From Nocardioides sp. W7 (lineage in GTDB: Bacteria > Actinomycetota > Actinomycetes > Propionibacteriales > Nocardioidaceae): a DNA stretch of 64,000 nt. A program made the translations under genes and the position numbers. Shown in pieces: positions 39,130 through 47,014 of this stretch (positions within the stretch are counted from its first letter, which is position 1; the number at the start of each line of letters is the position of its first letter). The notes beneath the pieces are model-generated. The model had not been told where the DNA came from, did no database searches, and saw only the letters and a list, made by a program, of their open reading frames with translations. The stretch is from NCBI RefSeq assembly GCF_022919075.1, contig NZ_CP095078.1:3534001-3598000 (forward strand), written 5' to 3'.

Positions 39130-40656
39130 ATGACTGAGGGATACAAGGGCCGCATCGGGAACCTCATCCGAGACGCCCGCAAGCACCGGGGGCTGACCCA
39201 GCAGCAGCTCGCCGAGCTGCTCGCCACCAGCCAGAGCGCGATCAACCGGATCGAGAAGGGCCACCAGAACCTCTCGCTGGAGATGCTGGCCCGCATCGGG
39301 GCCGCGCTCGACTCCGAGATCGTGGCCGTCGGCGCCGGGCCGACGCACCTGCGCGTCACCGGCCCGACCACGCTCTCCGGCACGATCGACGTGAAGACCT
39401 CCAAGAACGCCGGCGTCGCGCTGCTCTGCGCCTCGCTGCTCAACCGGGGCCGCACGACCCTCCGCAAGGTCGCACGCATCGAGGAGGTCAACCGGCTGCT
39501 GGAGGTGCTCGGCAGCCTCGGCGTACAGACCAAGTGGCTCAACGCCGACAACGACCTCGAGATCATCCCGCCGCACGAGCTGGACCTCGACCACATCGAC
39601 GAGGCCGCCGCGCGTCGTACCCGCTCGGTGATCATGTTCCTCGGCCCGCTGCTGCACCGCGCCGACACCTTCGACCTGCCCTACGCCGGCGGCTGCAACC
39701 TCGGCACCCGCACCGTCGAGCCGCACATGGCGGCCCTGCGGCCGTTCGGCCTGGAGGTCAAGGCGACCGACGGGATGTACCACGCGCAGGTCAACCGGGC
39801 CATCGAGCCCGGCCGGCCGATCGTGCTGACCGAGCGTGGCGACACCGTCACCGAGAACGCGCTCATGGCCGCGGCGCTGCACCCGGGCACCACCGTGATC
39901 CGCAACGCCTCGTCGAACTACATGGTCCAGGACCTCTGCTTCTACCTTCAGCGACTCGGGGTCACCGTCGAGGGCGTCGGCTCCACCACGCTGACCGTGA
40001 CCGGGGTCGAGGAGATCGACGTCGACGTCGACTACGCGCCGAGCGAGGACCCGATCGAGGCGATGTCGCTGCTGGCCGCCGCGATCGTCACGAAGTCGGA
40101 GATCACCATCCGTCGGGTGCCCATCGAGTTCCTCGAGATCGAGCTGGCGCTGTTGGAGGAGATGGGCTTCCAGTACCACCGCTCCGAGGAGTACGTCGCC
40201 GAGAACGAGCACACCCGGCTGGTCGACCTCACGACGAAGCCGTCCCAGCTGCACGCGCCGCTGGACAAGATCCACCCGATGCCGTTCCCGGGCCTGAACA
40301 TCGACAACCTGCCGTTCTTCGCGGTGATCGCCGCCGTGGCGGAGGGGCAGACGCTGCTGCACGACTGGGTCTACGAGAACCGCGCGATCTACCTCACCGA
40401 CCTCAACAAGCTCGGTGGCCAGGTCAAGCTGCTCGACCCGCACCGGGTGATGATCGAGGGCCCGACGTCGTTCACCGGCACCGAGCTGGTCTGCCCGCCC
40501 GCGTTGCGCCCGGCCGTGGTGATCCTGCTGGCGATGCTGGCCTCGAAGGGCACCTCGGTGCTGCGCGGCACCTACGTCATCCACCGCGGCTACGAGGACC
40601 TCGCCGAGCGGCTCAACCTGCTCGGCGCGCAGATCGAGCCGTTCCGCGACATCTGA
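39130..40656 (+). CDS. UDP-GlcNAc 1-carboxyvinyltransferase (MurA-like) with N-terminal HTH domain
   Basis: 508 residues. Residues 5-65 are a Cro/C1-type helix-turn-helix (LTQQQLAELLATSQSAINRIEKG). The rest is an enolpyruvyl transferase: substrate-binding K92-N93 (TSKNAGVALL), catalytic C189 in AGGCNLGTRTVEPH, and IHRGYEDLAERLNLLGA at the C-terminus. MurA makes the first committed peptidoglycan precursor; the active site looks intact. ATG 39130 is used; a GTG at 39121 is the alternative. The fusion is about 75 residues longer than plain MurA and may couple enzyme and gene regulation. Confidence 0.93.
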   Translation: MTEGYKGRIGNLIRDARKHRGLTQQQLAELLATSQSAINRIEKGHQNLSLEMLARIGAALDSEIVAVGAGPTHLRVTGPTTLSGTIDVKTSKNAGVALLCASLLNRGRTTLRKVARIEEVNRLLEVLGSLGVQTKWLNADNDLEIIPPHELDLDHIDEAAARRTRSVIMFLGPLLHRADTFDLPYAGGCNLGTRTVEPHMAALRPFGLEVKATDGMYHAQVNRAIEPGRPIVLTERGDTVTENALMAAALHPGTTVIRNASSNYMVQDLCFYLQRLGVTVEGVGSTTLTVTGVEEIDVDVDYAPSEDPIEAMSLLAAAIVTKSEITIRRVPIEFLEIELALLEEMGFQYHRSEEYVAENEHTRLVDLTTKPSQLHAPLDKIHPMPFPGLNIDNLPFFAVIAAVAEGQTLLHDWVYENRAIYLTDLNKLGGQVKLLDPHRVMIEGPTSFTGTELVCPPALRPAVVILLAMLASKGTSVLRGTYVIHRGYEDLAERLNLLGAQIEPFRDI

Positions 40657-40752
40657 GCGCGCCTCGCCCGAGCTTGCGAGGGCGAGGAGGCACGCGCCAG
40701 GTCGAGTAGCCCCGCGTCCGACGAAGGAGGACGCGACGGGCGTATCGAGACT
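40657..40752 (+). repeat. Two-hairpin structured repeat, unit 1
   Basis: Hairpin I: CCTCGCCC (40662-40669), ten-base loop GAGCTTGCGA, GGGCGAGG (40680-40687). Hairpin II: GCGTCC (40714-40719), loop GACGAAGGA, GGACGC (40729-40734), inside GGTCGAGTAGC (40700) ... CGTATCGAGAC. It begins at the HTH-MurA stop codon, so hairpin I may also act as its terminator. Same loops as the unit at 23253. Confidence 0.88.
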
Positions 40753-40753
40753 G

Positions 40754-40850
40754 AGCGCCCCGAGCCTGAGCTTGCTCGGGCTCGATGGCAGGCGCCAGGT
40801 CGAGTAGCTCCGCGGCTGAGGAACGAAGCCGCGACGGGCGTATCGAGACC
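40754..40850 (+). repeat. Two-hairpin structured repeat, unit 2
   Basis: Hairpin I: CGAGCCT (40761-40767), loop GAGCTTGCTC, GGGCTCG (40778-40784) with one G-T pair. Hairpin II: GCGGCT (40812-40817), loop GAGGAACGA, AGCCGC (40827-40832), in the frame GGTCGAGTAGC (40798) ... GGCGTATCGAGACC (ends 40850). It is a tandem, diverged copy of unit 1 with different but complementary stems. Confidence 0.88.
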
Positions 40851-40858
40851 CCGACCCA

Positions 40859-40926
40859 GGGTCTCGATTCGCTCGCTGGCGCTCGCTACTCGACCAACGG
40901 GAAAGTGGTCGCTACTCGACCAACGG
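40859..40926 (-). repeat. Inverted short derivatives of the structured repeat
   Basis: GGTCTCGATTCGCTCG ... CGCTACTCGACC (40860-40895) carries the outer frame of the repeat in the opposite orientation, with the inner hairpin lost. TCGCTACTCGACCAACGGG occurs twice, at 40884 and again at about 40908, as a 26-base tandem duplication. Nothing else coding is seen here. Confidence 0.75.
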
Positions 40927-40966
40927 GGAAAGCGATCGCACCCTGACCAGCGAACGACCCGACGCC

Positions 40967-41080
40967 GGTCGAGGTGCGAGCGAAGCGAGCCTTGCAACCC
41001 GGTGAGCCGACCCTCGGCGCCGGGCCGGGGCCGAGTCCTGGCACACGAGGGTTCAGGACTTCGTCCTTCGCACCTCAACC
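40967..41080. repeat. Inverted pair of GGTTGAGGTGCGA elements
   Basis: GGTCGAGGTGCGA at 40967-40979 and its near reverse complement TCGCACCTCAACC at 41068-41080 bracket about 90 bases. The right element contains AGGAC-TTC-GTCCT, a perfect mini-hairpin; the left contains GCGAGCGAAGCGAGCC. The region up to 41094 holds no supported gene. Confidence 0.65.
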
Positions 41081-41094
41081 AGCGTCAGTCGCGG

Positions 41095-41352
41095 TCAGAA
41101 GAGGGTCTCCACCCAGGCCCGCGCGGGCGCCTTCGCGGGCGGCGGGGCGGGCGCCGTGTCGGGGGTGATCCGCGGCATCGGCGCGGTGTGCTGGCCGGCG
41201 AAGCGGTGCCAGTCGGACTCGGCCTCGACGAGCGCGCCGAGCGAGGCGCGGTCGAGGTAGACGCCGTGCCCGTCGGGGCACCGCAGGACGGACGCGGCAG
41301 CGACGGGGCTCTCCACCATCCCGGTGCCGCACTCAGGGCAGTTCATCGTCAT
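41095..41352 (-). CDS. Zinc-ribbon (TFIIB-type) small protein
   Basis: 85 residues. CPECGTGM and LRCPDGHGVYLDRASLGALVE form the zf-TFIIB pattern C-x2-C ... C-x3-H found in a family of short proteins of unknown function. Two in-frame ATGs (41352 and 41346) are possible; the second directly precedes NCPECG. A Pro/Ala-rich tail follows the ribbon. It is divergent from the GDPD gene. Confidence 0.78.
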   Translation of the reverse strand: MTMNCPECGTGMVESPVAAASVLRCPDGHGVYLDRASLGALVEAESDWHRFAGQHTAPMPRITPDTAPAPPPAKAPARAWVETLF

Positions 41353-41414
41353 AACAGCGACGGTAGACCTCGTGTCTGAGAGCGCGCTGGACCCGCGCCG
41401 TGGATACTGCTCGC

Positions 41415-42221
41415 GTGAGCACGCCGCGTACCGGGTTCGGCTACCTCGATGCCGTCCTCGAGCGGCCGGGGAGCGCCTTGGCCTTCGCCCACCGCGGGGG
41501 TGCCTACCACCCCGAGATCGAGGGTCTGGAGAACACCCTCGCGGCGTTCAAGCACGCCGTGTCGTTGGGCTACGACTACCTCGAGACCGACGTGCACGTG
41601 ACCCGCGACGGCGTGCTGCTGGCCTTCCACGACTCCGTCCTCGACCGGGTCACCGACCGCGAGGGCACGATCGCCACCCTGACGTACGCCGAGGTCCGCG
41701 GCGCGCACGTCGCCGGTCGCGAGGAGGTCCCCACGCTCGCGCGGCTGTTCGAGGAGTTCCCGGCGGTCCGGTTCAACATCGACCTGAAGTCCGAGGGCGC
41801 CGTCCCGGCCCTGGCGGAGTTCATCGCTGCCCGGGACGCTTGGGACCGGGTGCTGGTCGGCTCGTTCTCGCCGCGCCGGCTCCGGTTGTTCCGTGAGCTC
41901 ACCGGTGGCCGGGTCCCGACCTCGGCGCACCCCCTGGAGGTGGCGGCGTACCGGCTGCTGCCGTCGGGTCGACTCGCCGACCTGCTCACCCGGGGCCGGG
42001 TGGCCGCGCTCCAGATCCCGCGCCGCCGTGGCCGCCTGGTCCTCGTGACCCGGGGGCTGGTCCGCCGGGCGCACACGGCGGGCAAGCACGTCCACGTGTG
42101 GACCGTGGACGACCCGGTCGAGATGGGTGAACTCCTCGATCTCGGGATCGACGGGCTGTTCACCGACCGCACCGACGTGCTGAAGGCCGTGCTCGCCGAG
42201 CGCGGCCAGTGGAGGGGATGA
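41415..42221 (+). CDS. Glycerophosphodiester phosphodiesterase
   Basis: 268 residues from the GTG at 41415. The active-site pattern is complete: H26-R27 (AFAHRGG), E39-N40, E57-x-D59 (LETDVHVTRDG) and a second His in LAFHDSVLDR; a TIM-barrel end HVWTVDDPVEMGELLDLGIDGLFTD follows. It cleaves glycerophosphodiesters to glycerol 3-phosphate and alcohol. GGATACTGCTCGC just before the start contains a -10-like TACTGC-type element, suggesting a leaderless message. The stop overlaps the start region of the MFS gene. Confidence 0.93.
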   Translation: MSTPRTGFGYLDAVLERPGSALAFAHRGGAYHPEIEGLENTLAAFKHAVSLGYDYLETDVHVTRDGVLLAFHDSVLDRVTDREGTIATLTYAEVRGAHVAGREEVPTLARLFEEFPAVRFNIDLKSEGAVPALAEFIAARDAWDRVLVGSFSPRRLRLFRELTGGRVPTSAHPLEVAAYRLLPSGRLADLLTRGRVAALQIPRRRGRLVLVTRGLVRRAHTAGKHVHVWTVDDPVEMGELLDLGIDGLFTDRTDVLKAVLAERGQWRG

Positions 42222-42223
42222 CG

Positions 42224-43597
42224 ATGACGACCAGCCGACCGACCAGCCGACCTACCGACGAGCGGGCGCGCGAGCAGCGGGCCTGGTACTGGTACGACTG
42301 GGCCAACAGCGCCTTCGTCACCACGATCGCCGCGGTGCTGTTCGCGCCGTACCTCACCTCGGTCGCCGAGAAGGCCGCGTGCGGCTTCGTCACCGACGAG
42401 GACAAGGGCCTCAAGTGCACCGCCGACCTCTCGATCCTCGGCCTCGACGTCTCCCCCGGCTCCCTGGTCTTCTACATCGTCACGATCAGCACGCTGATCT
42501 CGGCCGTCGTGCTGCCGATCGTGGGTGCCATCGCCGACCGGTCCTCGCGCAAGACGACGATGATGGCGGGCCTGGCCTGGACCGGCAGCGTCTTCGCGAT
42601 GTGCATGTACTTCGTGACCGGCGACAACTGGCAGCTCGGCGCGGCGCTGCTGGTGGCCGCAACCCTGTGCCTCGGCTCCAGCCTGGTCGTGTACGACGCG
42701 ATCCTGTGCGAGATCGCCGAGCCGCACGAGCGCGACCGGGTCTCCTCGCGCGGCTGGGCGATGGGCTACCTGGGCGGCGGCATCCTGCTGGCCCTGAACT
42801 TCGGCCTGCTGTCGGTGATCGACGACACCGCGCTCGCCGTGCGGATCAGCCTGCTCAGCGCGGGCATCTGGTGGGCGGCCTTCACGATCATCCCGTTTCG
42901 CGGGGTCCGCAACCGGCCGGCCAGCAACGTCGTACCCGAGTCCGGCACCCTCGTCCGCCAGTCCTTCGCCCAGCTGTGGCACACGCTCAAGGACCTGCGG
43001 AACTACCCGGTCACGCTGACCTTCCTCGTCGGCTACCTGTTCTACAACGACGGCATCCAGACGGTGATCTACGCCGCCTCGGTGTACGGCGAGAAGCAGC
43101 TCGGCTTCGAGGCCAGCACCGTCCTCTCCGCGTTCCTCGTGGTCCAGTTCGTCGGCATCGCCGGTGCGCTGCTGTTCGGCCGGATCGCGCAGCGGCGCGG
43201 TGCGCACGCGACGATCATGGGCGGCCTGGTGATCTGGATCGTGGTGGTCGTGCTCGGCTTCTTCACCCCCGCCGACAACTTCGCGCTGTTCCTGGCCCTG
43301 GCCGCGGGGATCGGCCTGGTCCTCGGTGGCACCCAGGCGTTGAGTCGCTCGTTCTTCAGCCAGCTGATCCCTCGCGGTCGGGAGGCGGAGTACTTCTCGC
43401 TCTACCAGGCCTGCGAGCGGGGCACGAGCTGGGTCGGCACCCTGATCTTCGGCGTCGTGCACCAGGTGACCGACTCCTACCGGCCGGCCCTGCTGGCCCT
43501 GATCGCGCTGTTCGTCATCGGCTTCTTCTTCCTCTCCAAGGTCGACACCGCCCGCGGGATCCGCGAGGCCGGCAACGAGGTCCCGGCCGTGGTCTAG
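42224..43597 (+). CDS. MFS transporter, UMF1/Atg22-like
   Basis: 457 residues with about 12 membrane segments. RAWYWYDWANSAFVTTI at the N-terminus is the hallmark of the vacuolar-effluxer Atg22-like MFS family, many of which export amino acids. GAIADRSSRKTTMM is the MFS loop 2-3 motif. ATG 42224 is chosen because GGAGGGG (42211-42217) is seven bases before it; ATG 42218 and GTG 42209 are alternatives. Coupled to the GDPD gene; substrate unknown. Confidence 0.92.
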   Translation: MTTSRPTSRPTDERAREQRAWYWYDWANSAFVTTIAAVLFAPYLTSVAEKAACGFVTDEDKGLKCTADLSILGLDVSPGSLVFYIVTISTLISAVVLPIVGAIADRSSRKTTMMAGLAWTGSVFAMCMYFVTGDNWQLGAALLVAATLCLGSSLVVYDAILCEIAEPHERDRVSSRGWAMGYLGGGILLALNFGLLSVIDDTALAVRISLLSAGIWWAAFTIIPFRGVRNRPASNVVPESGTLVRQSFAQLWHTLKDLRNYPVTLTFLVGYLFYNDGIQTVIYAASVYGEKQLGFEASTVLSAFLVVQFVGIAGALLFGRIAQRRGAHATIMGGLVIWIVVVVLGFFTPADNFALFLALAAGIGLVLGGTQALSRSFFSQLIPRGREAEYFSLYQACERGTSWVGTLIFGVVHQVTDSYRPALLALIALFVIGFFFLSKVDTARGIREAGNEVPAVV

Positions 43598-43702
43598 TCG
43601 CCTGGCCTGCCCGCTGTGGTGTGCGGTGTGACTGCCGTCGCACGGGGTACCTGAGAGGAAGCCGAGAATCTCGGGCGTTCGGGGCGCGGAGCGCCGATTG
43701 TC

Positions 43703-43729
43703 GGAATCTTGGACCGCTCAGTACCGTTG
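43703..43729 (+). promoter_or_regulatory. SigR-type (disulfide-stress) promoter of rbpA
   Basis: GGAAT at 43703-43707 and GTTG at 43726-43729 are separated by exactly 18 bases, matching the SigR/SigH consensus (GGAAT-N18/19-GTT). The rbpA ATG is 72 bases downstream. In Streptomyces coelicolor rbpA belongs to the SigR regulon, which agrees with this reading. Confidence 0.72.
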
Positions 43730-43800
43730 AAGACTTCTGAGAGAAACCATCCAGGTCCTCTCGGTCATCGTCCACGGGGGACAGAAAACGGAGGTGCCTC

Positions 43801-44190
43801 ATGGCGGAGCGCACGTTGCGCGGTGCCCGACTCGGAGGCCAGAGCTTCGAGGACGAGCGCGGGATCGAGTTCGCGGCTCGTCAGCAGGTCGGATATCGCT
43901 GCCCGCAGGGGCACGAGTTCGAGATCACGATGTCCGTCGAAGCCGACGTACCAGCCATCTGGGAGTGCCCGCGCTGTGGCGCGGAGAGCCTCAGCACCTC
44001 GGGCATCGAGCCCGAGGCGAAGAACGAGAAGCCTGCCCGCACGCACTGGGACATGCTGCTCGAGCGCCGCTCGGAGAAGGAGCTCGAGGACATCCTCAAG
44101 GAGCGCCTCGAGCTGCTGCGTGGCGGCGAGATCGGTCCGGCGCATCTGCACCGGGCCAACGCGAAGAAACGCAAGGCGGCCTCGGCCTGA
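43801..44190 (+). CDS. rbpA: RNA polymerase-binding protein RbpA
   Basis: 129 residues. The zinc-binding core (C34, H38, C56, C59 in YRCPQGHEFEI and WECPRCG) and the C-terminal sigma-interaction region RTHWDMLLERRSEKELEDILKERLELLR are typical. RbpA binds the group 1/2 sigma factor and stabilises open promoter complexes in actinobacteria. ATG at 43801 with GGAGG ahead. A SigR-type promoter lies upstream, and fxsA, ppm and lnt follow on the other strand as in M. tuberculosis Rv2050-Rv2053c. Confidence 0.97.
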   Translation: MAERTLRGARLGGQSFEDERGIEFAARQQVGYRCPQGHEFEITMSVEADVPAIWECPRCGAESLSTSGIEPEAKNEKPARTHWDMLLERRSEKELEDILKERLELLRGGEIGPAHLHRANAKKRKAASA

Positions 44191-44218
44191 CGCCGCCTGG
44201 GCAACCGATCTCGGGTGC

Positions 44219-44686
44219 TCAGGAGTCGTCGACGACCTCGCCCCGGACCACGGATCCGTCGGATCCCGGTCCGGGGCGCTGTGCGTTCGGCCCCAGGGAC
44301 GTGGCGAGCAGCCGTGCGGTGACCACGCGGGTCAGGATGCGCCGGAACACCGGCCGGGTGACGGGCAGGATCAGCAGGATGCCGAACAGGTCGGTGACGA
44401 AGCCCGGGCTGAGCATCAGCGTGCCGCCGACGAGCAGCAGGGCGCCGTCGGCGAGCTCGCGGGCCGGCATCCGACCGCTCTCCAGGGCGGTGCGCAACGC
44501 GCTGAGCGCCCGGCCGCCCTCGCGGCGGATGAGCCAGGTGCCCAGGATGCTGTCGAGCACCAGCAGCAGGATCGTCCACCACGCACCGATCACCTGCCCG
44601 ACCTGGATCAGCACGTAGAGCTCGGCCAGTGGCACCACCACGAACAGGACGAAGAGCACCCATCGGGTGCTTCGACGCCGGCTCAT
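44219..44686 (-). CDS. fxsA: FxsA family membrane protein
   Basis: 155 residues with three to four membrane segments in the first 130 residues and LGTWLIRREGGRALSAL, the FxsA signature. In E. coli FxsA suppresses phage T7 exclusion by F plasmid; its normal role is unknown. The ATG at 44686 overlaps the polyprenol-mannose synthase stop as ATGA, placing it third in the lnt-ppm-fxsA operon. Confidence 0.9.
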   Translation of the reverse strand: MSRRRSTRWVLFVLFVVVPLAELYVLIQVGQVIGAWWTILLLVLDSILGTWLIRREGGRALSALRTALESGRMPARELADGALLLVGGTLMLSPGFVTDLFGILLILPVTRPVFRRILTRVVTARLLATSLGPNAQRPGPGSDGSVVRGEVVDDS

Positions 44687-45462
44687 GAGCGAGTCCCCCA
44701 GGAACGGTCCTGCCACACCCGGCGAGCCTGGTCGCGACGCTCACGCAGGCCCCACCAGGTGATCCGCTGCAGGGATTCCACCGCGACCGCCCGGCTCATC
44801 TTGGAGTCGCCCCGCTCACGCTCGACGAACTCGATCGGCACCTCGCGCACGGTCAGCCCGGCACTCAGCGTGCGCGCGACCATGTCGGTCTGGAAGACGT
44901 AGCCGGTCGAGACGACCGAGGCGAGGTCGATCTTCTCCAGCGTGCCGCGGCGGAACAGCCGGAAGCCGGCCGTGGCGTCGCGGACCTTGATCCCGAGCAG
45001 CAGCCGGACGTACAGGTTGCCGCCACGCGAGAGCCACTCCCGCGAGCGCGGCCAGTTGACCACGGAGCCCCCGGGGACGTAGCGCGAGCCGATCACCAGG
45101 TCGGCGTCGGCGAGCGCGTCCAGGAGCAGTCCGAGCTGCTCGGGCTGGTGTGACCCGTCGGCGTCCATCTCGCCGATGACGTCGTAGCCCTCCGCGAGGG
45201 CGAAGGCGAAGCCATGACGGTAGGCGGCACCGAGGCCGCCCTTCGCGGTGCGGTGGAGCACCTGGACCCGGGGGTCCGCGGCCGCCAGCTCGTCGGCGAT
45301 CCGGCCGGTGCCGTCGGGCGAGTCGTCGTCGACCACGAGCACGTCGACGTCCGGCTGGGCGGCGCGCAGCCGGGCCACGATCCAGGCCAGGTTGTCGGCC
45401 TCGTCGTACGTCGGCATCACGATCACGACGCGGCCCAGCCCCGAGGGGTCTCCAGTGCTCAC
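44683..45462 (-). CDS. Polyprenol monophosphomannose synthase (Ppm catalytic domain)
   Basis: 259 residues. A GT2 glycosyltransferase with VVDDDSPDGTG (45-53), DADGSH (D100, D102 as metal ligands) and IKVRDATAGFRLFRRGTLEKI. It transfers mannose from GDP-mannose to polyprenol phosphate for lipoarabinomannan-type glycans and protein mannosylation. In M. tuberculosis Ppm1 fuses this domain to Lnt; here they are separate genes in one operon, as in corynebacteria. The lack of C-terminal membrane helices fits the catalytic-only form. GTG start. Confidence 0.95.
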   Translation of the reverse strand: MSTGDPSGLGRVVIVMPTYDEADNLAWIVARLRAAQPDVDVLVVDDDSPDGTGRIADELAAADPRVQVLHRTAKGGLGAAYRHGFAFALAEGYDVIGEMDADGSHQPEQLGLLLDALADADLVIGSRYVPGGSVVNWPRSREWLSRGGNLYVRLLLGIKVRDATAGFRLFRRGTLEKIDLASVVSTGYVFQTDMVARTLSAGLTVREVPIEFVERERGDSKMSRAVAVESLQRITWWGLRERRDQARRVWQDRSWGTRS

Positions 45463-45472
45463 GCGGGAAGCC

Positions 45473-47014
45473 TCATTCCTGCTTCGTCTCCTGCAGCTCG
45501 GGTCCGGGTGGACCGGGGACGACGACTCGTGACCGTCTCCGCTGTCGACGATACGCGAGCAGGGAGTACAGCAGGCCGGCCAGTGTCACCAGGATGCAGA
45601 GCCGAGCGACCCAGGGGCCGACCCGGATGCCGGGTGTCACGGCGTCGACCAGTCCGACCTCCTCGACCAGGACCGCGGTGGTGCGCGGGTCGGGGGTGGC
45701 GACCACCGAGCCGTCGGGGGCGACCACCCCGCTGACGCCGTTCGTCGACGCGACGACCAGCCACCGGCCCGCCTCGATCGCGCGCAGCCGGGTGATGGCG
45801 AACTGCTGGTCGATCTGGTCGGTCTCGATGAAGGTCGCGTTGCTGGTCTGGACCGCGAGCAGCTGCCCGCCGCGGGTCAGCTGCGCCTGCAGCCCGTCGT
45901 CGTAGGCGATGTCGAAGCAGATCGCGTCGACGACGGGGACCCCGGCGACGGTGATCGGCTCCTTGCGGGTGCCGCTCAGCATGTCGCGCCCGATCCGGGC
46001 GAGCTCGCCGAAGTTGGCGTCGATGTACTGGCGGAACGGGATGTACTCGCCGTACGGCACCGGGTGTCGCTTGGTGTAGCGCTCCCCCGCTCCGGTGACG
46101 GGATCCCACACGATCCCCTGGTTGAGGACGTGGTCCTCGCCGGCGTCGACGATCGCCCCGACCAGCACGGGTACGCCGATCGCGGCGGCCGCCTCGCGGA
46201 TGCCGTCGCCGATCACCTGCCGCCGGAACGGGTCGGACGCCGTCGAGTTCTCCGGCCAGAGCACGAAGTCCGGCTGCGGCTGGTCGCCGGCCGCCACGTC
46301 GGCGGCCAGTCCGACGGTCGCCCGGACGTGGTTCTCGGTGACCCCGTCGGCGTCGTACAGGATGTCGTTGCCCGGCCCGGGGACGTCGCCCTGGACCACC
46401 GCCACGGTGGTCGAGCCGACCTCCTCCGGGTCGTACGACGCGATTGCGGGCACCGCGAGCACCACCACGAGGGCGGCGACCGACCCGAGCGCGAACCGGC
46501 GCTCCCGGCCGCGGGCGACGGCCAGCCAGGCCAGCAGTGCACCGGCGAGCGCGAGCAGGGCCGACACGCCGACCATGCCGACGTACGGGAGGGATGCGGC
46601 GACCGGCGTGTCGACCGTGGCGAAGGCCAGCCGGCCCCACGGCATGCCGCTGAACGGCCAGCCGCTGCGCCAGACCTCCACGCTCACCCAGGCCGCGGCG
46701 ACCCACAGCGGCCACCAGCGCCGGGTGCCGAGGACGGCGACGACGGCGCCGAGGAGCCCGTAGAAGAGGGCCTCGACCCCGGCCAACCCCACCCAGGCAG
46801 CGGTCGCGACGGCGCGCATCCACCAGATGTGCACGAAGTAGAAGCCGACGCCGAAGGCCAGCCCGACCCACCAGCCCTGGCGGGCACGGAGGCCCCGGGC
46901 GCAGACGAAGAACGCCGCCACCGCGAACGGCAGCACCACGGGCGCGGCCACGGGCTCGAAGGCCAGCGAGAGGGTCACTCCTGCGACGAGGGCCAGGAGG
47001 GTCCGGGACAGCAC
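45473..47014 (-). CDS. lnt: Apolipoprotein N-acyltransferase
   Basis: 513 residues. Six to eight membrane segments lead to a nitrilase-like domain with catalytic E255 (LWPENST), K315 (YTKRHPVPYGEYIPF) and C366 (DAICFDIAYDD). Lnt adds the third acyl chain to lipoproteins. The GTG at 47014 is chosen because the membrane domain starts immediately; the open frame upstream to 47311 is Pro/Arg-rich and contains a strong inverted repeat. Lipobox proteins in this window (cyclophilin, FKBP) are possible substrates. Confidence 0.93.
   Translation of the reverse strand: MLSRTLLALVAGVTLSLAFEPVAAPVVLPFAVAAFFVCARGLRARQGWWVGLAFGVGFYFVHIWWMRAVATAAWVGLAGVEALFYGLLGAVVAVLGTRRWWPLWVAAAWVSVEVWRSGWPFSGMPWGRLAFATVDTPVAASLPYVGMVGVSALLALAGALLAWLAVARGRERRFALGSVAALVVVLAVPAIASYDPEEVGSTTVAVVQGDVPGPGNDILYDADGVTENHVRATVGLAADVAAGDQPQPDFVLWPENSTASDPFRRQVIGDGIREAAAAIGVPVLVGAIVDAGEDHVLNQGIVWDPVTGAGERYTKRHPVPYGEYIPFRQYIDANFGELARIGRDMLSGTRKEPITVAGVPVVDAICFDIAYDDGLQAQLTRGGQLLAVQTSNATFIETDQIDQQFAITRLRAIEAGRWLVVASTNGVSGVVAPDGSVVATPDPRTTAVLVEEVGLVDAVTPGIRVGPWVARLCILVTLAGLLYSLLAYRRQRRRSRVVVPGPPGPELQETKQE

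Noticed and set aside
40657..41094. CRISPR array
   Set aside because: The repeats are few, differ in orientation and spacing, carry internal hairpins with different stems, and no cas gene is present.
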